Shown here: piece after piece, positions 50,191 through 60,206 of the stretch
Position numbering within the stretch: the first letter of the stretch is position 1
Layout: every line of letters starts with the position of its first letter
Assembly (NCBI RefSeq): GCF_000176515.1
Contig: NZ_ADAQ01000011.1
Span: 310,001-374,000 of the forward strand
Origin: Grimontia hollisae CIP 101886
GTDB lineage: Bacteria > Pseudomonadota > Gammaproteobacteria > Enterobacterales > Vibrionaceae
Direction of reading: 5' to 3'
DNA: 64,000 nt
Translations under genes and position numbers: made by a program
Notes under the pieces: generated by a model
Database searches by the model: none
What the model was told of the DNA's origin: nothing
The model's input: the letters and a program-made list of their open reading frames with translations, nothing else

Positions 50191-51444
50191 ATGTCAAAAA
50201 AATTATCAAGATGCGCCCTGGCGGTCACCATTACCCTTACTGCACCAACCGCATGGAGTGCAGGTTTTCAGGTATCAGAACATTCTGCAAGTGGATTGGG
50301 CAGAGCTTATGCGGGTGAAGCTGCTATTGCAGACAACGCTTCAGTCATTGGCAGGAACCCCGCCCAAATGACCCAGTTTGAAGAACGTCAAATCTCTGGT
50401 GCACTGCATATCGTCAACCCTGAGATTGATGTTACAAACACTGCAAGCGGTCAAAAGGCATCTGACGTCGCTCCTATCCAATTAGTACCAGCTTCTTATT
50501 ATGTAAGCCCTATCAATGATAAATGGTCTTGGGGAATGGGTCTGTACACCGTTTATGGCGTAGCGACTGATTATCCTGATGCTTTCGAAACAGGCGACCT
50601 CGCCGGTGACACTTCTCTGGTCAGCGTCAATCTCAACCCAGCCATTGCCTATCAAGTGAATGAACAACTCAGCGTTGGTGGCGGTATCAATATTGTTTAT
50701 GCCATGGCGGAGCTCAATCGGCATGTGGGTGCGCTGACAGACTCCTTCAATATTGACAACCGCAGTGCAAAGCTCATCAGTATGGAGGGGGACACCTGGG
50801 GGTACGGATGGAACATTGGCGCCCTTTTTGAGTTGGATGAAAATAATCGCTTCGGCATCGCCTATCGCTCTGAAGTCGAGCTGGATTTCGAGGGTGATTT
50901 TACTGACCACCAAGGCTCAGTCACTGGGCACAAGGGTAATGTGGTCACCGGTGATCTTTCAGTGCCTCTTCCAGCCATTGCTGAATTGTCTGGCTTTCAC
51001 CAACTCCGAGAGGATTTAGCACTTCATTACAGCATGATGTGGAGTCAATGGAGTACGTTCACTGAGCTAAAAGCAACAGGTTCGGAATGCGCCTCAGATG
51101 GTGTTCAGGGCGTTTGCTTTGAGAAAAAAGAAGAATATGAAAGCGTTTTCCGCTGGTCTATCGGGACAACCTATGACATTTCCAATGACTGGACAGTGCG
51201 TGCCGGTTTTGCTTTTGATGAGCAAGCCGGTAAATCAACACTCAGCATTCCCGACTCAGATCGCTTTTGGTACTCAGCAGGCGCTACCTACAAATACTCC
51301 CCAAACCTGACGTTTGATGCAGGTGTTACTTACATTGCCAGCAAGTCGGGTACGTTTACCGAAAACAGCCGCGTGGGTGAAAGAACGTTCTCGTCCAAGG
51401 GCGCAGCCTATATTGGTGCACTCCAAGCGAACTACAGCTTCTAA
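50191..51444 (+). CDS. FadL-family outer-membrane protein, copy 2, paired with lipase
   Basis: 417 residues from ATG 50191 with AAGAGG upstream. Signal peptide MSKKLSRCALAVTITLTAPT then cut at WSA-GF. Same hatch start as copy 1 (GFQVSEHSASGLGRAYAGEA) and NPAQM, with a C-terminal YIGALQANYSF. Clearly a paralogue of copy 1. The lipase gene begins 20 bases after it, so the channel and the lipase are one operon, as for VolA and its FadL partner in V. cholerae. Confidence 0.9.
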   Translation: MSKKLSRCALAVTITLTAPTAWSAGFQVSEHSASGLGRAYAGEAAIADNASVIGRNPAQMTQFEERQISGALHIVNPEIDVTNTASGQKASDVAPIQLVPASYYVSPINDKWSWGMGLYTVYGVATDYPDAFETGDLAGDTSLVSVNLNPAIAYQVNEQLSVGGGINIVYAMAELNRHVGALTDSFNIDNRSAKLISMEGDTWGYGWNIGALFELDENNRFGIAYRSEVELDFEGDFTDHQGSVTGHKGNVVTGDLSVPLPAIAELSGFHQLREDLALHYSMMWSQWSTFTELKATGSECASDGVQGVCFEKKEEYESVFRWSIGTTYDISNDWTVRAGFAFDEQAGKSTLSIPDSDRFWYSAGATYKYSPNLTFDAGVTYIASKSGTFTENSRVGERTFSSKGAAYIGALQANYSF

Positions 51445-51464
51445 AGCAGCCCGGGAGTATTAAC

Positions 51465-53825
51465 ATGAATAAAGGATTAATGATGAACAAGAAGACTGTT
51501 GTACTGGCTCTCGCCCCTGTCTTTGGATTGGTTGCATGTGGCGGTGAATCTTCACTGAGTGGCGGCGAATCCCAGAGGGCTTTTGAAGGCTATATTCAAG
51601 ATAGTCTGCAGGCACCAACACAAGTTCATTTCCAACTTGCGGGGGCAGATGCCAACATTCCGGGCCCTAGTTTTATCCTGATGAACCAGACTGACGGAAC
51701 ACTCGATATCCCAACCGGTGGTGACAACGCGTTATCTAACCCAGCAGCAGCGATGGGAACAATGGATGGCTGGCCAGTTTCAATGCCTTTAATTTTGTCT
51801 TTTAAAGGGGCTGGCCTTGCCGATGGCTTTCCAACATCTGGCATCAGTATTATTAAGTTAACCAAGAAGTTAACTGAAGAAAACCCGAGTATAGAAAAGG
51901 TTCTCTCGCTCGGTTCAGACTATATTGTTAAAACAGATTCTGCATCAGATACCGCATTGGTGATATTCACCAAGCCTCTCGAAGCATCTTCTGAGTATGC
52001 TTTCGCTATTACCGACAGCTTTACTGATGTGAATGGCAACAGCGTGGGGATGACGCGCTCTTACGCTACTCTGGTCTCCAGATCAAACCCTACACCTGTT
52101 GATACATTGAAGCCGGCAAGCGCTGTCACACAAGGTGTGAACAGCATCTTTTCCGCGCTGGGTGTTCAACCGGAAGACATCGTTTACAGTTCTTGGTTTT
52201 CAACCCAATCAGTTGGCGATACCTTGTATGCAACAAAAGCCGCTATCGCTCAAGGAGCCGGAGCGGGTAATTTCAATGTTGTGTGGAAGGGTTCAGCAAA
52301 CCCGAACAATGTAGACATGTCCCAGGCATATCTTATGTCTGTACCAGCATCAGGCCAAGATTATGCGGCAGCAATCCAGTCTGACCCTAACTTTGCCACC
52401 TACATTGACCCCAACGGAACGGCGACACCTCTCTTGGTAGGTTCCTACACGGCAGATTCAGTGACCGTTACAAAAGGGACAGTGAAACTGCCGTATTTCC
52501 TCGAAAAGGATGTTTCGTCCTGGAACAACACGCCCTTTGAATCGGGTATGCCAAGCCTTGCGGTGATTTCGAGTGCTTTGAATGACAGCCGTCATGCTGG
52601 CACAGTAGCCCAGCAACTTGTCGAAGCTGGCATTGATGTTTCAACGTTAGCAGACAATATCAGCGAGCAACTCAAACTCGTTGGCCTGACATTGGCAGAC
52701 AGTACGGGTGAACAGTTAGACGCTGAGCGAATCATCACCAGATACAGCCCAATCCCGCAGGTAAAATCTCTGGATGATGTGCCATTTATCTTATTTACCC
52801 CGACAACGCCAACAGGCGCCATGGAGCTGGTGATTTACCAGCATGGCATCACTTCAGCGAAAGAAAATGCGTATGCCTTCGCTGCCAACCTGATTAATGG
52901 CGCGAAGGGACTAGGTAAAAATCTCGCCATTTTGGCTATCGACCAGCCTATCCATGGTGAGCGCAGTCTTGATTCAACCCGATCTGCGAATGTTGATGCG
53001 ACAAACTACCTGAATCTGGCTTACCTGCCAGTAGGGCGAGACAATTTACGACAAAGTGTCTTAGACAATCTCGGTCTTCGTGCTGCGGTCACCCTTTCAC
53101 AAGGGTCTGGCTTGTTTTCAGGCACGCCCTTAGCACTGCTGGATGATACCACAGCCCAAAAACCATCACTGTTTGGTCACTCGCTGGGTGGCATTACCGG
53201 GTTTGGCACAATCGTAACGGCGAATAATACCCTGAGCAGTGCCGACACAGACAATAGTAGTGCTGACGCATTATTTACATTCTCACGGATCGCTGCAGCA
53301 AACACAGGGGGGCAAATCGTAAACCTTCTGATTGGGTCGGACACTTTTGGACCACTCATTAGAGATACTGTCACGGCAGGTGTCCCTCAAGCAGAACAAG
53401 CGAACATTTTGAATCAGTTTGCTTATGCGGCACAAACCGTTTTGGATACTGTTGATCCCTTCAACCTTATCAACCTAAACGATTTTACAGAGACAAACGT
53501 TTTAAGCGGCTTGCCAATTTATATGCAGCAAGTCAAAAACGACAATACAGTACCTAATGCGGTTGAGAGTGCGCCTTTTGCTGGCACACTGCCTCTCGCA
53601 ACAGCTCTGGATTTAACCGTTGTAGACGGTGACTCGCAAGCCACCAGCAATGGACGCAACGTCACCAAATTCAATGAAGTGGGCCAACACAGTTCAGTTA
53701 TCGCACCGCAAAATGGCAATTTAAGTGATGTAAACCATACAGTGGAAATGCAGTCTCAACTTGTCCAATTCTTGAGTGGTGCTATGGAAGACTTTACTGT
53801 CGCTGACACGAGCGTGCTTGAATAG
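51465..53825 (+). CDS. volA: VolA/Pla-1/cef-type surface lipoprotein lipase
   Basis: 786 residues from ATG 51465 with GGGAG; in-frame ATGs at 51480 and 51483 follow a second AAAGGA and also fit. Lipobox LVAC with Cys25, followed by Gly, so outer-membrane sorting is expected. N-terminal virulence-factor-lipase domain, then an alpha/beta-hydrolase with GHSLGG and nucleophile Ser573; a His near the end (GQHSSV) could complete the triad. V. cholerae VolA frees fatty acids from lysophosphatidylcholine for FadL uptake; the same role is inferred from the operon with the second fadL. Confidence 0.88.
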   Translation: MNKGLMMNKKTVVLALAPVFGLVACGGESSLSGGESQRAFEGYIQDSLQAPTQVHFQLAGADANIPGPSFILMNQTDGTLDIPTGGDNALSNPAAAMGTMDGWPVSMPLILSFKGAGLADGFPTSGISIIKLTKKLTEENPSIEKVLSLGSDYIVKTDSASDTALVIFTKPLEASSEYAFAITDSFTDVNGNSVGMTRSYATLVSRSNPTPVDTLKPASAVTQGVNSIFSALGVQPEDIVYSSWFSTQSVGDTLYATKAAIAQGAGAGNFNVVWKGSANPNNVDMSQAYLMSVPASGQDYAAAIQSDPNFATYIDPNGTATPLLVGSYTADSVTVTKGTVKLPYFLEKDVSSWNNTPFESGMPSLAVISSALNDSRHAGTVAQQLVEAGIDVSTLADNISEQLKLVGLTLADSTGEQLDAERIITRYSPIPQVKSLDDVPFILFTPTTPTGAMELVIYQHGITSAKENAYAFAANLINGAKGLGKNLAILAIDQPIHGERSLDSTRSANVDATNYLNLAYLPVGRDNLRQSVLDNLGLRAAVTLSQGSGLFSGTPLALLDDTTAQKPSLFGHSLGGITGFGTIVTANNTLSSADTDNSSADALFTFSRIAAANTGGQIVNLLIGSDTFGPLIRDTVTAGVPQAEQANILNQFAYAAQTVLDTVDPFNLINLNDFTETNVLSGLPIYMQQVKNDNTVPNAVESAPFAGTLPLATALDLTVVDGDSQATSNGRNVTKFNEVGQHSSVIAPQNGNLSDVNHTVEMQSQLVQFLSGAMEDFTVADTSVLE

Positions 53826-53848
53826 TACCGGCATGGTATCCACTACAA

Positions 53849-53872
53849 ACGGCCAGTACCCGCTGGCCTTTT
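53849..53872 (+). terminator. Terminator after the lipase gene
   Basis: GGCCAG, loop, CTGGCC and TTTT. Short stem and weak T-run. Confidence 0.6.
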
Positions 53873-53993
53873 GGCTCTTCACTCCAATTCCTTTCAATTT
53901 CCCCTCGACAACGTCAAAAATATCAGCAAACTGTGATCTTTATCTTTTTGGGATAGATTTTGCTCCATTGGGGCTGTTGTAGGGATAAGAAGT

Positions 53994-55316
53994 ATGAATC
54001 CAGTTGTCATTGCGGTTTGCGTTATGCTGGCGTTGGCCCTGTTACGGGTAAACGTTGTCGTTGCGCTAACGTTTAGTGCCGTCTTAGGCGGTGTTATCAG
54101 CGGCATGTCACTGCCAGAAACCATTTCAGCGTTTGAAGGGGGGCTGGGTGGCGGTGCGACCATCGCACTGAGTTATGCCATGTTGGGCGCTTTTGCCGTT
54201 GCGCTTAGCCGTTCCGGTATCACCGATTTGCTTGCGCAGTCTGTGGTGAGAAAAATCCACGGTAAAGAGAGTGAAAATGCCTCAGTGGCCCTAAAATATA
54301 TGGTGCTTGTGGCTCTTGGGCTATTGGCGGTTTCCTCACAGAATGTTATTCCTGTACACATCGCCTTTATTCCTATTGTGATCCCTCCCCTTTTGCATGT
54401 GTTCGCCAAGCTCAAATTGGATCGTAGGTTGGTCGCATGTGTGCTGACGTTTGGTTTGATCACGCCCTATATGGTACTGCCCATTGGCTTTGGCGGTATC
54501 TTCCTGAACAATATTTTGTTAAAGAATCTACATGACAATGGATTGAATATTGTTGCCAGCCAGGTACCACAAGCTATGTTACTTCCCGCGGCAGGAATGA
54601 TATTTGGTGTGTTGGTTGCTACTTTTATCAGCTACCGTAAACCCCGCGAATACTCAGAAGCAATGATCCTGGCGGCTGAACCCGAGAAAACAGAGTTCCA
54701 ACCGAAGAATATTCTGATTGCCGTGATTGCCATTGCAGCAGCATTAGGCGTGCAGCTTTACACAGGTTCAATGATCGTGGGTGCGCTGGCCGGTTTTATG
54801 GTCTTTACCTTCGGTGGCGTCATCAAGTGGAAAGACACCCAGGACGTATTTGCCCGCGGCGTACACATGATGGCCATGATCGGTTTTATCATGATCTCGG
54901 CAGCCGGTTTTGCTGCGGTTATGAAGGCAACAGGCGGCGTAGAAACGCTGGTAGCATCACTGTCATCAACCATTGGCGACAATAAACCACTGGCAGCCCT
55001 GCTGATGCTGGTCGTGGGGTTGTTGGTAACCATGGGCATTGGCTCATCGTTTTCCACCATTCCGATTATCGCCACCATCTATGTACCTTTAGCCATGGCA
55101 TTTGGCTTTTCACCGATGGCAACAGTGGCGTTGGTTGGCACAGCGGCTGCACTGGGTGATGCAGGCTCACCAGCTTCTGACTCAACATTAGGCCCGACAT
55201 CAGGTCTGAATACCGATGGGCAACATGAACACATTTGGGATACTGTCGTCCCGACATTTATCCACTACAACCTACCGCTGATCGGCTTTGGTTGGCTGGC
55301 AGCAATGATCTTATAA
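53994..55316 (+). CDS. Na+/H+ antiporter-family membrane carrier
   Basis: 440 residues with 11 or 12 membrane helices. Starts with a hydrophobic [17 protein letters not shown] and belongs to the ion-transporter superfamily of NhaC-like and amino-acid carriers; [20 protein letters not shown] near residue 385 is the conserved loop. In this family (YuiF-like) some members carry amino acids instead of sodium, so substrate is open. Single gene with terminator. Confidence 0.8.
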   Translation: MNPVVIAVCVMLALALLRVNVVVALTFSAVLGGVISGMSLPETISAFEGGLGGGATIALSYAMLGAFAVALSRSGITDLLAQSVVRKIHGKESENASVALKYMVLVALGLLAVSSQNVIPVHIAFIPIVIPPLLHVFAKLKLDRRLVACVLTFGLITPYMVLPIGFGGIFLNNILLKNLHDNGLNIVASQVPQAMLLPAAGMIFGVLVATFISYRKPREYSEAMILAAEPEKTEFQPKNILIAVIAIAAALGVQLYTGSMIVGALAGFMVFTFGGVIKWKDTQDVFARGVHMMAMIGFIMISAAGFAAVMKATGGVETLVASLSSTIGDNKPLAALLMLVVGLLVTMGIGSSFSTIPIIATIYVPLAMAFGFSPMATVALVGTAAALGDAGSPASDSTLGPTSGLNTDGQHEHIWDTVVPTFIHYNLPLIGFGWLAAMIL

Positions 55317-55340
55317 ATGTATAAGTGACAAAACAAACAC

Positions 55341-55368
55341 AAAAAGCCTCTGAATTCAGAGGCTTTTT
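55341..55368. terminator. Bidirectional terminator between antiporter gene and grxD
   Basis: AAAAAGCCTCTGAA / TTCAGAGGCTTTTT, a perfect 28-base palindrome between converging genes. Confidence 0.88.
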
Positions 55369-55387
55369 GTTATGTAGAAAAGAAAAC

Positions 55388-55726
55388 TCAGTTGTTATCT
55401 TCCATATCGCGGCGTGCTGCTGCGTTTTTAATTAGCGGCTGGAGCTCGCCTTTCTGGAACATTTCCAGAATGATGTCACAACCGCCAATCAGCTCACCTT
55501 CAACCCACAATTGAGGAAAAGTTGGCCATTGTGCGTAGATTGGCAGCTCCGCACGGATATCCGGGTTTTGCAGAATATCAACATAGGCAAATTTTTCACC
55601 ACACGCCATCAGCGCTTGGCTTGCCTGAGAAGAGAAGCCACAGCTAGGCAGCTTCGGCGAGCCTTTCATGTAAAGCAGGATTGGATTTTCTTCAATCTGC
55701 TGTTTGATTTTATCAATAGTTTCCAT
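55388..55726 (-). CDS. grxD: Monothiol glutaredoxin GrxD
   Basis: 112 residues from ATG 55726 (METIDKIKQQIEENP), preceded by GAGGA; a longer in-frame start adds 16 residues of poor quality. CGFS active site with Cys29, and the WPTFPQLWVEGELIGGCDI glutathione-binding block. Carries a glutathione-bound 2Fe-2S cluster and takes part in iron-sulfur traffic. It lies next to sodB, another iron-linked gene, on the opposite strand. Confidence 0.96.
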   Translation of the reverse strand: METIDKIKQQIEENPILLYMKGSPKLPSCGFSSQASQALMACGEKFAYVDILQNPDIRAELPIYAQWPTFPQLWVEGELIGGCDIILEMFQKGELQPLIKNAAARRDMEDNN

Positions 55727-55759
55727 TACTTCCTCGAACACCAAGTGTGATGACTTTGA

Positions 55760-55822
55760 CTCAAACGACCTCAAGATGATGGTTGGAATGTTACCTGCGC
55801 GATCATCTTGAAGTCGCTTGGG
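55760..55822. repeat. Intergenic inverted-repeat element between grxD and sodB
   Basis: Left arm CTCAAACGACCTCAAGATGATG, right arm ATCATCTTGAAGTCGCTTGG; 18 of 22 positions match as inverted copies, with a core of ten perfect pairs (TCAAGATGAT/ATCATCTTGA). The remaining bases up to sodB (55823-56057) hold its promoter region. Resembles the element at 28635-28702. Confidence 0.5.
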
Positions 55823-56057
55823 AATTTCTCGATTCTAACTGGGAACAGACTGGAAAAAAACGCCTAAAATCTTTAGGGTCAAATTCCGCTGAAATTTTGA
55901 AAATTATTCTTTTAATAAAGTAAAAACTTGCTAAACTGTTCCGCAGTCAGTCTATAAGTAGATTCGTTCACTGACTGGTACTACCTAAAGTGTACGACAA
56001 ATCTACAGGAAGCAATAATGTCTGGGGGAAACCCCGCCAATCATGGAGAATCGAGTA

Positions 56058-56642
56058 ATGGCATTTCAACTACCAGCTCTTCCTTACGAGAAAAACGCGC
56101 TTGAGCCACACATTTCCCAAGAGACTCTGGAATTCCACCACGGCAAGCACCACAACACTTACGTTGTTAAGCTGAACGGCCTGATCGAAGGTACTGAGCT
56201 TGAGAACAAATCTCTGGAAGAGATCATCAAAACGTCTACCGGTGGTGTGTTCAACAACGCAGCACAAATCTGGAACCACACTTTCTACTGGCACTGCCTG
56301 AGCCCAAATGGTGGCGGCGAGCCAACCGGTGATGTTGCAGACGCAATCGCAAAATCTTTCGGTTCATTCGAAGAGTTCAAAGCGAAGTTCACTGATTCCG
56401 CCATCAACAACTTCGGTTCTTCCTGGACCTGGCTGGTGAAAAAAGCTGACGGTTCTCTGGACATCGTTAACACGTCTAACGCTGGCACCCCTCTGACTGA
56501 AGAAGGTGTCACACCACTGCTGACTGTTGACCTGTGGGAACACGCTTACTACATCGACTTCCGTAACCTGCGTCCAGATTACATGAATGCATTCTGGGCA
56601 CTGGTTAACTGGGAATTTGTAGCACAAAACCTGGCTGCTTAA
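56058..56642 (+). CDS. sodB: Iron superoxide dismutase
   Basis: 194 residues from ATG 56058 ([20 protein letters not shown]), the start that matches family length; an in-frame start 15 bases earlier (56043) is also possible. Metal ligands His27, His74, and the Asp and His of [10 protein letters not shown]. Gln70 in [11 protein letters not shown] marks the iron form. Dismutates superoxide in the cytoplasm. In enteric bacteria and vibrios sodB mRNA is controlled by RyhB under low iron; I did not identify a site. Confidence 0.97.
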   Translation: MAFQLPALPYEKNALEPHISQETLEFHHGKHHNTYVVKLNGLIEGTELENKSLEEIIKTSTGGVFNNAAQIWNHTFYWHCLSPNGGGEPTGDVADAIAKSFGSFEEFKAKFTDSAINNFGSSWTWLVKKADGSLDIVNTSNAGTPLTEEGVTPLLTVDLWEHAYYIDFRNLRPDYMNAFWALVNWEFVAQNLAA

Positions 56643-56672
56643 TTCCAGGCTTAACGCTTAAGTATTGATAAG

Positions 56673-56700
56673 ATACCCCGCTCCAGCGGGGTATTTTTTT
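56673..56700 (+). terminator. sodB terminator
   Basis: ATACCCCGCT, loop CC, AGCGGGGTAT and T-run. Confidence 0.9.
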
Positions 56701-56722
56701 GCTTGCTCGCTAACGAGAAAAC

Positions 56723-56752
56723 AAAAAAACCGCTGGTTATCAGCGGCTTTTT
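56723..56752 (-). terminator. asd terminator
   Basis: On the minus strand AAAAAGCCGCTG, loop, CAGCGGTTTTTTT; lies 17 bases after the asd stop. Confidence 0.85.
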
Positions 56753-56768
56753 ACGTTTCCGGAGTAGG

Positions 56769-57887
56769 TTACGCCACTTCAGAAAGGATGATACGCAGTG
56801 TGCGGCGTAAGGGCTCTGCTGCTCCCCAAAGCAATTGGTCACCAACCGTAAAGGCATTGAGGAAATCATTACCCATCGCCATCTTACGCAGACGGCCAAC
56901 AGGCACAGACAGGGTACCGGTTACCTTGGTCGGTGAAAGTTCCTGCACCGTAATATCACGCTCGTTCGGGATCACTTTCACCCAGTCGTTATGAGAGGCA
57001 ATGATGCTCTCAATCTCATCCATTGGCACGTCTTTTTTCAGCTTCAGCGTTAACGCCTGGCTGTGGCAACGCATGGCACCGATGCGCACGCAAGTGCCAT
57101 CAATAGGCACCGGATTGTCCTGAATACCCAGGATTTTGTTGGTTTCTACCGTACCTTTCCATTCTTCTTTGCTCTGGCCATTTTCACGTTTCACATCAAT
57201 CCAGGGGATCAATGAACCCGCCAGTGGCGCGCCAAATTCAGAGGTTGGGAAATCGCCTGAGCGCATGGTTTCTGCCACTTTGCGATCGATATCCAAAATA
57301 GACGTGGCTGGATTTGCCAAGTCCATGCTGACTGAATCGTTGATCGTACCCATCTGGGCAATCAGTTCACGCATGTTTTTCGCACCCGCACCAGACGCCG
57401 CCTGATAGGTTTGTGCTGTCATCCACTCAACCAGGCCTTCCTGATAGAGGCCACCGACCGCCATCAGCATCAGGCTCACGGTACAGTTGCCGCCCACATA
57501 GGCTTTGGTGCCTTTGTGAATGCCTTCCTGAATTTGTTTGAAGTTCACCGGATCCAGCGTGATGATTGCGTCATCTTTCATACGCAAGGTTGATGCTGCA
57601 TCAATCCAGAAGCCTTTCCAGCCTGCTTCCAGCAGTTTTGGATATACCGCTTCGGTGTAGCTTCCACCCTGACAGGTAATTACGATATCCAACGTTTTCA
57701 GACTGTCGATATCAAATGCATCTTGCAGCATACCTGCATCTTTGCCGTAATTCGGCGCAGAGATGCCCACTTGAGAGGTGCTGTAGAATACAGGCTCGAT
57801 AACGTCGAAATCACCTTCTTCTACCATGCGCTGCATCAGTACAGAACCTACCATACCGCGCCAGCCGACCAAACCTACTCTTTTCAT
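56769..57887 (-). CDS. asd: Aspartate-semialdehyde dehydrogenase
   Basis: 372 residues. Reduces aspartyl phosphate to the semialdehyde, the branch point to lysine/diaminopimelate, threonine and methionine. NADP site [15 protein letters not shown] at residues 7-21; catalytic Cys135 in [10 protein letters not shown]; the substrate-binding Arg lies in [15 protein letters not shown]. Long form typical of Gram-negative bacteria. Transcribed away from nhaC. Confidence 0.97.
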   Translation of the reverse strand: MKRVGLVGWRGMVGSVLMQRMVEEGDFDVIEPVFYSTSQVGISAPNYGKDAGMLQDAFDIDSLKTLDIVITCQGGSYTEAVYPKLLEAGWKGFWIDAASTLRMKDDAIITLDPVNFKQIQEGIHKGTKAYVGGNCTVSLMLMAVGGLYQEGLVEWMTAQTYQAASGAGAKNMRELIAQMGTINDSVSMDLANPATSILDIDRKVAETMRSGDFPTSEFGAPLAGSLIPWIDVKRENGQSKEEWKGTVETNKILGIQDNPVPIDGTCVRIGAMRCHSQALTLKLKKDVPMDEIESIIASHNDWVKVIPNERDITVQELSPTKVTGTLSVPVGRLRKMAMGNDFLNAFTVGDQLLWGAAEPLRRTLRIILSEVA

Positions 57888-58466
57888 TCTTACTCACACT
57901 CCTTGTTATAAAACTCTTCACCTATCTTGAAAATTAACGACACAAATAACAAGCAAAAACTGCGGTTATTCGTGGAGGCAAAGAAAACGCAAAACCAAAT
58001 TAGACAAACGGCATAACGGATCAGAGGTAAGATGCGCTGAAAGCAGACAGGACTCTCTTTTAATGCAATTTGCTTTCGAACAATGGTGGGATAAAAGTAA
58101 CTGTGCCAGCACTTCGAGCATCACATCGCGACGAACGCTTAACTCTGTTACGTCATACCAAGGCCTTCAATATAACAAACACATAAACATCAGTAAAACA
58201 GGCAAAAACAGTAGCACACCGCATACACCAACAGAAAATACACACAATGCTTACCTTTAATTACGCCGCATAACACCAAGTGCGCAAAGGTCACAGAAAA
58301 CAAAATTCTTGTTCCCCGAATTATCCGTCTTTGGATAAAGTACTCACGCCGCCAGGAAGGTAGCTTTTCGAGCCCAAATACAATGATAATTTTTTACCCT
58401 AAGCCAAGTGGCTGCAGGTATCCATAGCAAGGAGCTAAAGGGCCAAACTCAACAAAGGTTTGAACT
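57888..58466. other. Divergent gap between asd and nhaC
   Basis: About 580 AT-rich bases. It holds both promoters. A 65-codon plus frame at 58063-58260 has no ribosome site and poor composition. I looked for a lysine riboswitch, known in front of some nhaC-type genes, and found none of its core sequences. AAAGG at 58455-58459 serves nhaC. Confidence 0.5.
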
Positions 58467-59909
58467 ATGCTAAGACATCCGGTGCAACTTCCCTCTTTTT
58501 TTCAAGTATTTGCAGCGCTAGGTCTATTCTTGTTACTGGCGTTTTCCTTTACAGCCAAACTGGACCTGCCTATTCAACTCGCGCTTTATATCGGCTGGTT
58601 TATCATCATCGGCCTCGGTATCAAGTTAGGTCATTCTTACAAAGACCTAGAACAAGCCGCCACACAAGGCATTGCTAACGGATTAGGTGCGGTACTGATC
58701 CTGCTTGCGGTTGGTGCGCTGGTCGGTACCTGGATTGCCGGTGGTATTGTGCCAACTATCATCTATTACGGCCTGAAAGCCATTCACCCTTCAATATTCC
58801 TTGCAGCAACGATGATCATCTGTTCGTTGACGGCTCTCGCTACCGGTACCTCCTGGGGTGCAGCGGGTACTGCCGGTATTGCAATGATGGGTATTGGCCA
58901 GGGGCTGGGCGTACCCGCTCCGGTAACAGCCGGTGCCGTACTGTCTGGTTGCTACTTTGGCGATAAGCTTTCTCCATTGTCAGACTCCGTGATCTTGGCG
59001 TCTTCGATGTCTGGCGTGGAAATCATGGAACATATCAAAGGTATGCTGCCTATTGCGCTGATCAGCTATGTCGTTACAGGTATCCTGTTCACCGCACTTG
59101 GACTGCATTACGCCGGAAACGTCGATATGGCTCAGGTGAACGATGTCATCGTAGCAATGGAAGCGCAGTTTGTGATCTCTCCATTGAGCTTTGTTCCGGT
59201 TGTGATTGTACTGGTGCTGCTGGCAATGCGTCTGCCTTCATTCCCGGTCATCTCGCTCGGTTCCATTCTGGGTATTGTATGGGCAGTGATGGTACAGGAC
59301 ATGGCACCACTGGATGCCTTCAACACCGCTTGGGCACCTTACTCTATCGACTCCGGTGTCGCGTTTATCGATGCTATCCTGAACCGTGGTGGTATGGAAT
59401 CCATGCTGGGTTCTGTCGCGGTTATCGTCTTTGGTCTGGGCTTCGGTGGTCTGCTTGATAAAGTAGGCGTGCTGGAAACGATCGCCAAACTGTTTGAGCG
59501 CAAAGTACAGTCTGCAGGCAGCCTGGCTGCATCAACCATAGGCACTGCGTTCTTGGGTAACGTATTTGGCTCAGCAATGTATGTATCATTGATCCTGACG
59601 CCAAAAATCTGCGCCAAAAACTACGACCGCTTGGGCTACCAGCGTAAGAACCTGTCACGAAATGCCGAATTCGGTGGCACCCTGACGTCAGGTATGGTGC
59701 CTTGGAGCGACAACGGTATCTACATGGCGAGCATCCTGGGTGTGGCAACACTATCCTACGCCCCGTTTATGTGGCTGAGCTTCGTCTGTATTATCGTGAC
59801 AATTCTGACTTCCTACATGGGTTGGTTTGTTGACCGTTGCCCACCGCAAGCTGAAACGGTTAACAAAGAAGAAGCAGAAGCCGTTAACGCTATTGCACAA
59901 AAAGCCTAA
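58467..59909 (+). CDS. nhaC: Na+/H+ antiporter NhaC
   Basis: 480 residues and about 12 membrane helices. NhaC family blocks: TALATGTSWGAAGTAGIAMMGIG near residue 129, CYFGDKLSPLSDSVILASS near 170, and PWSDNGIYMASILGV near 411. Exchanges sodium for protons at the inner membrane; some relatives serve lysine or other solutes. Ends in a strong terminator. Confidence 0.93.
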   Translation: MLRHPVQLPSFFQVFAALGLFLLLAFSFTAKLDLPIQLALYIGWFIIIGLGIKLGHSYKDLEQAATQGIANGLGAVLILLAVGALVGTWIAGGIVPTIIYYGLKAIHPSIFLAATMIICSLTALATGTSWGAAGTAGIAMMGIGQGLGVPAPVTAGAVLSGCYFGDKLSPLSDSVILASSMSGVEIMEHIKGMLPIALISYVVTGILFTALGLHYAGNVDMAQVNDVIVAMEAQFVISPLSFVPVVIVLVLLAMRLPSFPVISLGSILGIVWAVMVQDMAPLDAFNTAWAPYSIDSGVAFIDAILNRGGMESMLGSVAVIVFGLGFGGLLDKVGVLETIAKLFERKVQSAGSLAASTIGTAFLGNVFGSAMYVSLILTPKICAKNYDRLGYQRKNLSRNAEFGGTLTSGMVPWSDNGIYMASILGVATLSYAPFMWLSFVCIIVTILTSYMGWFVDRCPPQAETVNKEEAEAVNAIAQKA

Positions 59910-59924
59910 TTACCCTCACAAGAC

Positions 59925-59952
59925 AAAGGTGCCTTCTCCGGCACCTTTTTTT
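59925..59952 (+). terminator. nhaC terminator
   Basis: AAAGGTGCC, loop TTCTCC, GGCACCTTTTTTT. Confidence 0.9.
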
Positions 59953-60206
59953 GTTTTTCCTTCCTTCTGAAAAGCCATCACCACCTTACTTCATGCTTCC
60001 TATCATCAAAAAAATAAAATAGATCACTGCCGATAACCCTGTAAAAACAGTATAGCAACATAAAATATCGATCCAGATCTCACATCCTTGCAAAACCTCA
60101 TCTCATTATCACTTTCTGGCATGCGGATTGACACCAATCAACGTTTAACTCTGTTGCATGAGCAAAATCAATGCGTTCTTTTATCGAAATATTTTGGGGA
60201 ATTACC

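Noticed and set aside
58063..58260. 65-codon plus-strand frame between asd and nhaC
   Set aside because: Threonine/serine/asparagine-rich, no ribosome site, no terminator.
58261..58466. Lysine riboswitch in front of nhaC
   Set aside because: Known for some nhaC-type genes, but the conserved core segments are absent here.
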